Below are positions 54,944 to 64,000 of a stretch of 64,000 nt of DNA, piece by piece. The translations under genes were made by a program, and so were the position numbers. The stretch spans positions 11,044,501 through 11,108,500 of the forward strand of contig NC_092323.1 of NCBI RefSeq assembly GCF_036785885.1, written 5' to 3'. The number at the start of each line of letters is the position of its first letter. The first letter of the stretch is position 1. A model generated the notes under the pieces. The model searched no databases. It was not told where the DNA came from and was given only the letters and a program-made list of their open reading frames with translations. This stretch comes from Coffea arabica (taxonomy: Eukaryota > Streptophyta > Magnoliopsida > Gentianales > Rubiaceae).

Positions 54944-56170
54944 ATATTATATTAAAAAAGTAGGTAAAGATAGTGATTAGAAAAATCTTTTATCGTTTCT
55001 CCTTTTCTATTTATTTTTTTCCCGGCAAAGCAAAAGGGGGAAAAAAAAAAGGTTACTTGTTCCTTGCTAAATTCCGACCCTGAGGTCCAATCTTCTTGGG
55101 CAAACAATCCTGATATAGAGACAGATGCCAAACCGTGGTATAGTAGAAATTCGCTTTTGTCTGGGGGACTGGAAGGATGCCCACTTTGTATTTTCATCGC
55201 ATGAGGCGGCGAAAATTAATCCGCGATGTTTGTTGATTTTTGTGTGGAAGAAAAATCGCGATCCAGATGTAGCCCAGCCGGCCCCACCCCCGGTTCAATT
55301 AATTTTGATCCCTAAACTTTGAGTTATTGACACATTTGATCCTCAAACTTTTTAGTATAATACATTTAGTATTCGAACTATCAATTTCATACTCAAATGA
55401 GAAATTAATCAATTTGAATGGAAATTAGAGTTGGGAAGAGAGGCATTATTGGAGTTGGAAAAGTGAAAGTAGCTGCTCGCTCGTTCTATTTTACTGATTT
55501 TAAATCATGTACTGTAAGATTTTTTACCAAATGATCTCTTGCTCATCAAGCGTTCAAATTGATTTTAAGTGGTGCACCGCACTTTTTACTCAAAAAATAC
55601 TCCAAAAAAAAAATGCCATTCTATAAAAAATTGTAGCAAAATCATGCGCGTTTCATTACTCGGTCCTCCTCATCGTTAGTCAACTGCCAGTTGCCAACAA
55701 AAGAAATTTATTCCCCCAATCTCCTGGAAACATGACCCCAGCCCATTGGTTGTCTTGCTGCCGGCGATGCCTCCAACTTCTCCACCACTCGTCTGGAAAA
55801 TAACACGGACCTAGTCCTAGTCCACTGTTTCGCTCGCTAGCTGCTACCGGGGACGGCTCTAACCCATAATTATACTATTCATCCTTTTAAGAGGAAATTT
55901 CAACTCTAATTGTAGCAAAGAGCTCCAAGAAATCCAAAAGAAAGAAAGGAACCTGCTTGGTGCCAAGGCAGCAGCACCCATGTTCCCACGCATGCCATCA
56001 TAAACACCATGGACATGCAATAATCCTATCTTGTCGCATCTATTGACCAAAAAGGATGGACCATCCGTGATTATTCTAACAAGGGTGCCCACCGTCTAAT
56101 CGCTTCCTAATCTCCATTTTTTCCATAATTAATTTGTTTACGGTTTTACCTTTCCGCGGCCCTTCGCTTG
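54944..56170. other. Intergenic DNA and distal GAD upstream region
   Basis: No supported gene. A stretch near 55290-55400 with phrases TTTGATCCTCAAACTTT resembles terminal parts of repeats seen in plant genomes, but its ends are not defined. Confidence 0.4.
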
Positions 56171-56173
56171 CAC

Positions 56174-56181
56174 TATAAATA
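56174..56181 (+). promoter_or_regulatory. TATA box of the GAD gene
   Basis: TATAAATA at 56174-56181 in the context CACTATAAATATC. The transcript would start near 56205-56215, with a CT-rich leader of roughly 105 nt before ATG 56316 (context ACCATGG, favourable for initiation). Confidence 0.6.
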
Positions 56182-56315
56182 TCATATTACTTCCTCTGCA
56201 AACTTTCGTCATACACGGAAAGAAGCCACTATTGCCTTTTTCCTTTACTCTTGAAAGAAAGTCTCTAATCGTTTTTTTCTTTTTCTTTTTTTAAAAATAA
56301 TCACTCAAAACCACC

Positions 56316-59300
56316 ATGGTTATCTCCAAGACTGCATCCCAATCGGATGTCTCCGTCCACTCCACCTTCGCTTCTCGCTATGTTCGAGCTTCTCTTCCCC
56401 GGTTTGTACATAAAAAAATCTCGATGATGATGATGATGAGGCGTTATCTGGTGATGATTATGCCTTAGTAAGTTAATTATACTCTTACGTATTTTTGTTC
56501 TTTCTGAAGGTTTAAGATGCCGGAGAATTCGATTCCAAAAGAAGCAGCTTATCAGATCATCAACGACGAGCTAATGTTGGATGGAAACCCGAGGTTGAAT
56601 CTGGCATCCTTCGTGACCACATGGATGGAGCCAGAATGCGATAAGCTCATCATGGCTGCCATTAACAAGAACTACGTCGACATGGATGAATACCCAGTCA
56701 CCACTGAGCTCCAGGCAAGTCTCCTTCTTCTTCTTCTTCCTTTTTTTAATTTTTTTTTCTGCTTTAATTTGCGACAATATTAATGATAATAATATTAGTA
56801 TAGTGTTGCATCTCACTTCAGCGCCAAGTTACCGAACTTTGCGGCCAATCAAGTATTTGTATCCTTTCTTTATTGAAAGGGACATTGAATCTCTCCCGTC
56901 AATAATCGTATAAAAGTGGTAAGGGTGTCAATTGTAATTTACACCCCTCAACTATTTGAGATTTGCATTTTATCCCCTAAACTATCAATTATGGGAATAT
57001 AGTGCCGCAAACTTTTTAGTTTATTGCAAAATATTTCAATAACCTAAATCGCGTTGGAATTAAACTAGCCATTCACAATTAATAAGACAATCAGCTCCTT
57101 GATTAATATGGAATGGTAGCTCAACTACTGGCATTTCTTTTTAATCTTGATTTGAAATTTTCTTTCCCAACGTAAAACGCGAATTGATGGAGCATTATTT
57201 TTTCACGCAAAAAAGTTTATGTCAAATTGCTACTTTGAAAGGGTGTGAGTCCGTTTAGATTGCTATTTCTTACGAGTTTTTATAGAAAAAAAATATATTA
57301 TAGCAATTTCATAAATATAAAATTAAAAAAAAAAGTGATTGAAAAATATGTATTCATCGAAAATATAAAAATTTTTGTGTCAAAACAAGGCCTAATTTTT
57401 TAAAAGATAAAGGGTTTTTATTAGGTTTTTTTCACATGTGAATGGACAATAAAATTGATCTGTATCCAGGCTATCATAAATGCCACAATTGATAGTTGGA
57501 CTTTGGAGGGGTTTAAGTGCTAAATCCGAACATTTCAAGGCTGCAAAGTGCATTCAACTCAAATAGTTTCTACAATTAAATAAATAGTGTCATAATAAAT
57601 TTTAGCTAGTTGCATGTTCTGTGGAGTTCCTGGAGCGTGGTCCCTCCATTTATTTATAGGGCTGGAATTATTCTACATAGGGTAAGTGCCGCGGTTTGAT
57701 GGGCAGAAGAAGTCTTGAAGATGCCCTCCAACAAGTGGAAGTCCACATTTGATCAAGAATGTGGACTTGGTTTTAAAAAAAGGAAAAAAAAAAAAAGTGG
57801 ACTTGGTAGTATCACTATACATTTTTTTTTTTTGAATATTGTATCACTAGACTTCACTTTGCTCCTCTTAGCTATAGCCTAGTTGCAGTACTAATTACTA
57901 CTATAACTGGTTCATTATTTAAAGAAATCAAGGGCGGATTGAGTCGTAACTCCTGGGCTATCATTTTCTTTCTTTAACCAACTCCACCTGTTTTCCTTAC
58001 CTCTTTGTCTATTGGAAGAAAAATTAGGCCCTGTCTCGATCATCATTTTTTTCCAACATTTTTTTCAAAAAAAAAATTATATTTTTTGCAAATACATTTT
58101 TCAATCATCTTACTATTTTATATGCATCAAATCGCTAGAATATATTTTTTCACAAAAATTTTCAAAAAAAAAAATAGTAATAATTCAAAGGGGCTCTTAA
58201 TTGAACAGCCAACCGAAAGGACAAGGCTGGTACCACATCCCATAAACAATAATCGGTATGGAAAGTGGACAATTTGGGACCGCTCCAATAATTTTGCACC
58301 ATTCCATAACTGGAAGGCTAGTTAGAATAGTAGTACACTACATTCTTGTGTCGTCTGTCTCGACTCGTGCCAAATTCTTAGGCGTACATTTTTCTTTGTC
58401 GGGATACTGAAAAATCAAAATCTTTATTTCATTGTGATTGACATATTAAGCCCTGTACAGTTTCTTTGTTGAAAGAAAGGTAAGATGCTGCGTTAGCTTT
58501 TAGGTCATTGCCTCCGTCAGTTAATTTATTACTTTGGGAATGTTCAAAAGTTTTCCACTTTCAATTTCTAAGATATATTCGTTAGTCAATGAGAACGTAT
58601 TTGCAGTGGAGTGGACCAGTTGCTGTGTTTTTTCTTCAAGAATTATTTGCACGTTCAGATTTGGAGAATTCGTTGAGCTTCCTTCCTACAATGTTCAGAC
58701 AAGATGACGAAAAAAAAAATAAAAAAAGAAAAAGGATCCTAGGTTTGGACCCAAAGTAAAGTACATAGAAGGCCCGAACATGGCACTATCATTTGTCGAC
58801 TTCACATCAAAGATGGGTTTTAGGTAAAATATCATTTCTGGCTATTAGTATCAATTAGTCAAAACTACCATATTGGGTCTCAGGAACAATAGAAAATACG
58901 GACCAATGCTGCCCCACAACTTTACCTTCTATTTGCAGTGGCCCTCACCCGATTGGTGCGATATCACTACTCAGTCACTACTAGCTTTATGATTTCATAA
59001 TTACATCCCTTTCTTGACTTTTTTTGCCGACGCTACGGACCAAAAAATATCTAGCATATCTTGCTCGGTGTCCATTTGGTGAAGTGACCAATTCAAAGAA
59101 TTCATTTGGTCTGATTAAATTATTGCTATTTTTTTTTTGGAGTTTTTGTGATTGAAAAATATGTTCTTGAAAAACATACAACCTAAAATTTCTTTTCGGA
59201 TCTATGTACGTCGTATTCGCCCTTTAATTCACAATTGAGGACCGAATATGTCTCGCTAATCAACATTAGGATATGCAATGATATATCTGTACAAAGTGAT

Positions 59301-61629
59301 AGTAGTGTTTGGCAAAGATTACAATTGAATAGCTCGAAAGTTGCTTTGGAGAAGCTTCGTGGTTTGTCCAATCATGGCATCCTGTTCTCCCTCTTACACC
59401 AAGGGTCAGAGGCATCTACTTCTTCTTTTGTGCATTAATTGAATGAATTAACGTCACAAAAGTAAGATACTTGAGAAAAAAAAAATTGAATATGCTTTAG
59501 TATCTAACTTTTACTTTGCATCGTTGTTTGTTTTATGCTGTCTTGTGAAAAACGAAAATAGTAATACAAATGTATACCTCAATTCCAATTGTAACTTCCT
59601 GCTTTCTATAAGAGAAGACACAAGTATGCTGCCTAGGAGGATGCATTTTATCCTCCTTTTACTGAATTCCGCCTGAGAATTGAACTTTCTACATGCAGAA
59701 AACAGTTCTTTTTTTTTTTTGAAATTATTAGGTGATCCGAAGTTGGAAACATGAAATCAAATTTGTTTAGGACTGATAGAGGACCTGCAATTCTGGACAT
59801 TGAAAGAAGGCGTTCTATGGCCGGAAAAAAATATTGTTGACATGTTACTGCTAGCACTCTCATTCACATATTGGATCCAATGCTAACAAATTAAGTGATT
59901 GTATAAAACTTTGATGGCCTTTGATCTAATTTCTGATGCAGAACCGATGTGTGAACATGATAGCCCATCTTTTCAATGCACCTCTTGGAGATGGAGAGGC
60001 TGCTGTTGGAGTGGGAACAGTAGGGTCATCAGAAGCCATCATGCTTGCAGGCTTAGCATTCAAGAGAAAGTGGCAGAACAAGATGAAAGAACTAGGCAAA
60101 CCTTATGACAAGCCTAACATTGTCACTGGTGCCAATGTCCAGGTACATTTTGCTTCTCTACCAGAGTTATTGTGGTAAATCCACAGCTTAAACTATTAGA
60201 GTCTGCCAAAAAGATTTAGCGATGCATGGCGAGCCGTGGTTTATCATGATATGGGAAGAATATGCGTTCTTGGTATGTTCTGTTTGGGAACTAAGTCCAT
60301 AATGAGCTTCATTTTTCAGTAATGCCATCAAATTTTACAGGTATGCTGGGAGAAATTTGCAAGATACTTTGAAGTTGAGCTAAAAGAGGTGAAATTGAGA
60401 GATGGATACTATGTGATGGACCCCGAGAAAGCAGTGGAGATGGTGGATGAGAACACCATCTGTGTTGCTGCTATCTTAGGTTCCACCCTTAATGGAGAGT
60501 TCGAGGATGTCAAACGTTTGAATGACCTCTTGCTAGAGAAGAATAAACAAACAGGGTAATGCCCCTTTCTTTTTTTTGAAATCGCACAACTCCTCTAAGA
60601 CCTTTGGCGTCTTATTATATCTGTGCTTGGCAGATGGGATACACCAATTCATGTGGATGCAGCAAGCGGTGGCTTTATCGCACCATTCCTTTACCCAGAA
60701 CTTGAGTGGGATTTCAGGCTGCCGCTAGTGAAGAGCATCAATGTTAGTGGCCACAAGTATGGACTTGTATATGCTGGAATTGGTTGGATCATCTGGAGGA
60801 ACAAGCAGGACCTGCCTGATGAGCTTGTCTTCCATATTAACTATCTTGGTGCTGATCAGCCCACTTTCACTCTCAATTTCTCTAAAGGTAATCTTTTTTT
60901 CTCAAAGTCTATAATGTAAATTAGCCTCATCCTGATCTAGTTGAACAAACATTCAAAGTTCACACAACTTTTTGTTGGTCTTCAGGTTCTAGTCAAGTCA
61001 TTGCCCAATATTATCAGCTCATTCGGCTAGGTCAGGAGGTAGGTATTAAAGCCTAGAAGGCATCATCAGCATTGCTGGCTTTGTTGATATTTAGGATGAT
61101 ATGCAGTTAGAATCATAATAATTTAATATGGGATCTCTATTTATCTCAGGGTTACAAGAACGTAATGGAGAATTGTCAAGAAAATGCAATGGTACTGAAA
61201 GAGGGATTGGAGAAGACAGGAAAATTCAACATCATATCAAAAGATACAGGAGTTCCATTGGTAGCATTCTCTCTCAGAGACAACAGCCGTCACAATGAGT
61301 TCGAGGTTTCAGAGATGCTGCGCCGCTTTGGATGGATTGTGCCGGCTTACACCATGCCGCCTGATGCTCAGCATGTAACAGTTCTGCGCGTCGTGATACG
61401 AGAAGACTTTTCAAGGACGTTGGCCGAGCGCCTTGTCTTGGACATCGACAAGGTCTTGCACGAACTTGATACTCTCCCTGCCAAAGTCACAGCCAAGTTG
61501 ACAGGCAACGACGAGAATGCTCATAATGTGGCCCTTGTCAAGAAAACTACTCGCGAGGTGCAGTTGGAAATCACTGCAGCCTGGAAAAAGTTGGTCGCGG
61601 ACAGGAAGAGGACCAATGGCGTTTGCTGA
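56316..61629 (+). CDS. GAD: Glutamate decarboxylase, calmodulin-binding plant type
   Basis: Exons 56316-56401, 56510-56714, 59942-60142, 60341-60555, 60634-60887, 60986-61038 and 61150-61629 join in frame to 497 residues. The PLP enzyme converts glutamate to GABA and CO2 in the cytosol, consuming a proton. The cofactor lysine is K277 in [15 protein letters not shown]; the group-II decarboxylase blocks [11 protein letters not shown] and [13 protein letters not shown] are intact. The C-terminal tail (about 470-497, [19 protein letters not shown]) carries the Trp and Lys pair of the calmodulin-binding autoinhibitory domain, so Ca2+/calmodulin control is expected. Intron 2 is 3.2 kb, has a GC donor (CTCCAG|GCAAGT) and is filled with miniature transposons. 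There is no sign of damage to the coding sequence. Confidence 0.97.
56931..57575. mobile_element. TIR-type miniature element in GAD intron 2 (outer element)
   Basis: Left arm words AATTGTAATTTACACCCC, CAACTATTTGAG and CTATCAATTATGGG face right arm complements CCACAATTGATAG, CTCAAATAGTTTC and TACAATT in mirrored order. This gives inverted repeats of about 60 bp with moderate identity. No coding frame. A family A Tourist-like element sits inside it. Confidence 0.5.
57246..57392. mobile_element. Tourist-like MITE (family A) nested in GAD intron 2
   Basis: In reverse orientation it begins GGCCTTGTTTTGAC and ends GCAATCTAAACGGACTC, matching 10318-10462 along its length, including the AAATTGCTATAATA centre. 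TAA follows on the right flank (57393-57395). Confidence 0.6.
57576..58023. other. GAD intron 2 sequence without a recognised element
   Basis: Non-coding intron DNA with A/T homopolymers. GTGGACTTGGT recurs twice about 40 bp apart near 57760 and 57798. Confidence 0.4.
58027..58196. mobile_element. Tourist-like MITE (family A) with TTA duplication
   Basis: Starts GGCCCTGTCTCGATC and ends ATTCAAAGGGGCTC. A 3-bp TTA direct repeat flanks it at 58024-58026 and 58197-58199, the expected PIF/Harbinger target duplication. The inside matches family A (TGCATCAAATCGCTAGAATA). Confidence 0.7.
58200..59094. other. GAD intron 2 sequence without a recognised element
   Basis: Intronic, AT-rich, no supported coding or RNA feature. 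Confidence 0.4.
59095..59172. mobile_element. Remnant of a family A Tourist-like element
   Basis: TTTGTGATTGAAAAATATGTTCTTG and TTTGGTCTGATTAAATTATTGC match words of the reverse-oriented copy at 57246-57392, with the interior shortened. It is a third member of the family within the same intron. Confidence 0.4.
59173..59941. other. GAD intron 2, 3' part
   Basis: No recognised element. It ends at the TTCTGATGCAG acceptor before exon 3. Confidence 0.4.
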
Positions 61630-62877
61630 TCGATTGTTACCGAAACCTTGGAACTTATGCTGGTAAAAGTAAACTTTGTGAGTAATTTTGGACTTGAGCG
61701 TGGTAGAGTTTGATCGTTTAGGACTGCATCTATGAGTTGTCATCCCCGCTGTATTGGGAAGATTACCTCTTTTTTTTTTTCCCCATCAGAGTTGTATTGG
61801 AAGGATTACGGTATATTGTGTTTCTGTAATCTGGATTCTCAACAGAGAAGTGAGCCAGTCTTATCTTATTTTAATATGTTTGCGCATGATAGTCTTATCA
61901 TTTAACAAGCTCGCCAATACACAAGTTGCTAGCAAATTTATATGAATGAAACTATTAGCCCTCCATGTCTGGGTTAGTCATACCTGTATTACCAGATCAT
62001 AGTAGTTAAGGCAGATTTGGCATTTCTTCTACTTTCTTCCAAAGGATTAAGATGTTCTCTTGCCAAAAAGAGCTCTGATGAGCTGCTTTCATTAAACGTT
62101 TCAAGTACAAAGCTCTGATTGAACATTTGTGAATTATTGAAAGTGACGATCAATTGTCATTGCGGAGAGGTTGCTGCTACTTTCTTTCCCCTGTGGGCAC
62201 GCAAGAGCGGAGCATGGCAGGGCGGGGACAGAGAAAACGACCACGACGGATAAGGCGGGGGCGGTTTTTTGACAACGGGACGGGGCAAACCCTTTAACTC
62301 GCCCGTTACCTAACCCGCAGCTGCAATCCTCGAGGAACATAAAGTTGTCCAAAACTTGGCTAGATGCGATCTTGAAAGACCCAATAATAATCCAAATTGA
62401 GTCACATTACTTGATATGATGATGTGGCACAATTCCGGCCATTGAATTTTAAAAAATCGGACGTAGACAAACAAGTGTGAGTCTTGGCAGTTTTCGTTCT
62501 AATTGAATCGCTTTACGTGTACTGACATAATTCGAGGAAATATCTACCCAAGTACTGCTAATCTGCTATAAGTTCTTGGTGCCATGAGCAGATACATGAC
62601 AAGGGGTTAGGCCGAAAACAATACAGAGACAAAAAGTCATGAGAACACATCTTATCATGTCGCGTCCAGTGGAATCCATCAACAACCAAAACATATATTA
62701 CTACGATAAGGTGATAAACAGCCCAAAAGACAGTACAAGTGTCTCATTGAATATTATCCAACAACCTAATAAGTACCACATCACACCGCTTCCTTAATTT
62801 CTTAAATTTTGCCTTCTTTCGGCTTTTGTATCTCGCAGACACAAAAATTACCAGCAAGTGAGAAGACAAAAACCTCC
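61630..62877. other. GAD 3' UTR, convergent intergenic DNA and USP 3' UTR
   Basis: The GAD 3' UTR likely extends to about 61960. A GC-rich fragment at about 62210-62335 looks like a transposon remnant. The segment from about 62650 to 62877 is probably the 3' UTR of the minus-strand universal stress protein gene. Confidence 0.45.
62210..62335. mobile_element. GC-rich repeat fragment, probable TIR-element remnant
   Basis: The stretch is strikingly GC-rich compared with both flanks, with GGGCGGGG, GGCGGGGGCGG and CGCCCGTTACCTAACCCGC words. Its style resembles the fragment near 145-290, but no paired ends were found. Confidence 0.3.
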
Positions 62878-64000
62878 TTACTTGGGTGGCCCCTTCACGA
62901 CAGTGACTGGACACAGTGCATTTTGCACCACGTAGTTGCTAACACTTCCAAGCAACACCCTGCACGTATCAATTCTTTCATTAATTAGAAGATTACAAAT
63001 CAGGTAAGCATATTAATGAACACTACTAAAACAAAAGAGGAGGCCTTGAATGGCGTTACTTGGACTGGGATTTATAACAGTTTGCCAAATACTATCAGCT
63101 TAAGGGTTAGATATGATGTTAAGAAAAATATTAGAAAAAGGGGTACCTTCTCAAATAATTACACGGCGGCTGTACTTAGTCTAATTTGAAGCATTTGGGA
63201 AATGATGATTATGGTCGGCTAAAGAGTTTACAAAAAAATTCATAATCTCATAAAACAAGTGAAAGCCATGATCATCGCTGCTGAATTGATAACCTCTTCA
63301 GGATTCCTAAGAAGTAGTCCAAGGTTTTACGTAAGATCACAAACACAAAAGAAAAAAGAAAGGTAGGTAAGAGAAGATCATAAAAACGGAGGAGAGCCAG
63401 TTTGGATATCTAATTGCAGCGTTTCAAAAATGATGATGATGTTCGGATATCTATAATCAGAGCAAGTAAAATTCATAATCTCACCAAACAAGTGAGAATC
63501 ATGATCATCACTGGTTGATTAATTACCTCTTGATGGCTCCTAAACCTCGACTTCCAACAACCAGGGAATCAAGTTTAAGATGATCCACACCCTCGCACAG
63601 CTTCTCCCTTGGATCCCCCCAATACACCTTGGCCACCACCTTCACCTGCAAATTTTCACAAACCAAACAACCATCCACATAAATCTCAGTACAGTACAAC
63701 TTTGTACGCGTTATCAGAGAGAGAGAGAGAGAGAGTGTGTGTACTATACCCCTTTGGTCTTGGCTACCATGTCAAGCAAGTCAAGACCCTCAGGATCAGG
63801 ATTAAGTCCATAATGCTTAGACACGTTGATTTCTCTAAATTCCGCAAGAGGTATCAATGCTGAGAAAGCCAATTAGCAACAAAAGTAACTCAGAATCAAG
63901 CTAACAACAAATATAAACATGCGTAAAGAAAGTTATTGATTGATTCTTCTACGTGATCCGGTGTCTTGAAAGAGCTGCTTATTGGTAGTCTCGACTTTGG
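62878..64000 (-). CDS. Universal stress protein (UspA-type), 5' part outside the window
   Basis: Four minus-strand exons are visible: 63953-64000 (cut by the window), 63750-63859, 63527-63645 and 62878-62959, in consistent phase. The translated part runs from [15 protein letters not shown] through [27 protein letters not shown] and [16 protein letters not shown] to [26 protein letters not shown] and stop. The [10 protein letters not shown]...GSVSN segment is the ATP-binding G-2X-G-9X-G(S/N) signature of the UspA fold. It resembles small cytosolic plant USPs of about 160 residues such as Arabidopsis At3g53990. Intron 63646-63749 carries a GA/GT microsatellite near 63717-63741. About 45 N-terminal residues are missing beyond the window. 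Confidence 0.88.

Noticed and set aside
62134-62352. Minus-strand frame in the GC-rich fragment, considered as a coding gene
   Set aside because: Its composition is explained by a GC-rich transposon-like remnant, without homology or splice sites.

Overview
The window is 64 kb of nuclear DNA from a flowering plant, most likely a eudicot. It is AT-rich, its genes have many short GT-AG introns with T-rich 3' ends, and its coding content is plant-specific: a REVEILLE-type MYB, an HD-Zip IV factor, a REM/B3 protein and a calmodulin-binding glutamate decarboxylase. I cannot fix the species from sequence alone. There is no bacterial operon, CRISPR array, rRNA, convincing tRNA or recognisable LTR element.

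Layout, left to right: 1-4 kb holds non-coding DNA with miniature DNA transposons; 4.8-8.0 kb (+) a REVEILLE1/7-like clock-family MYB; 8.5-12.1 kb intergenic with more miniature elements; 12.3-18.7 kb (+) a 21-exon UDP-glucose pyrophosphorylase; 19.6-20.2 kb a decayed partial copy of the neighbouring HD-Zip gene; 21.1-25.9 kb (-) an HD-Zip IV (HDG) factor; 26-30.4 kb a gene-poor gap with a perfectly bounded hAT-type miniature element and a nested composite element; 31.0-33.7 kb (+) an ARMC7-like armadillo protein; 35.5-39.9 kb (+) cytosolic NADP-isocitrate dehydrogenase; 41.7-48.1 kb (-) an ABC1/UbiB atypical kinase; 49.6-52.9 kb (+) a REM protein with four B3 domains; 56.3-61.6 kb (+) glutamate decarboxylase with a transposon-filled 3.2 kb intron; 62.9-64.0 kb (-) the 3' part of a universal stress protein gene that runs off the window.

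The genes do not form a pathway cluster. UGPase, NADP-ICDH and GAD are primary-metabolism enzymes of the cytosol; the rest are regulators or housekeeping proteins. I rebuilt exon structures by joining conserved protein segments at splice sites with consistent phase. Every internal junction closes in frame except one in the ABC1 kinase gene. I found no clear undescribed multi-gene system. The most informative oddities are the broken tandem HDG copy, the three-member hAT miniature family with two perfect 8-bp target duplications, the two GC-AG introns, the ICDH stop codon embedded in a strong splice donor, the one-base frame conflict in the ABC1 kinase gene, and a Tourist-like family concentrated in the GAD intron.
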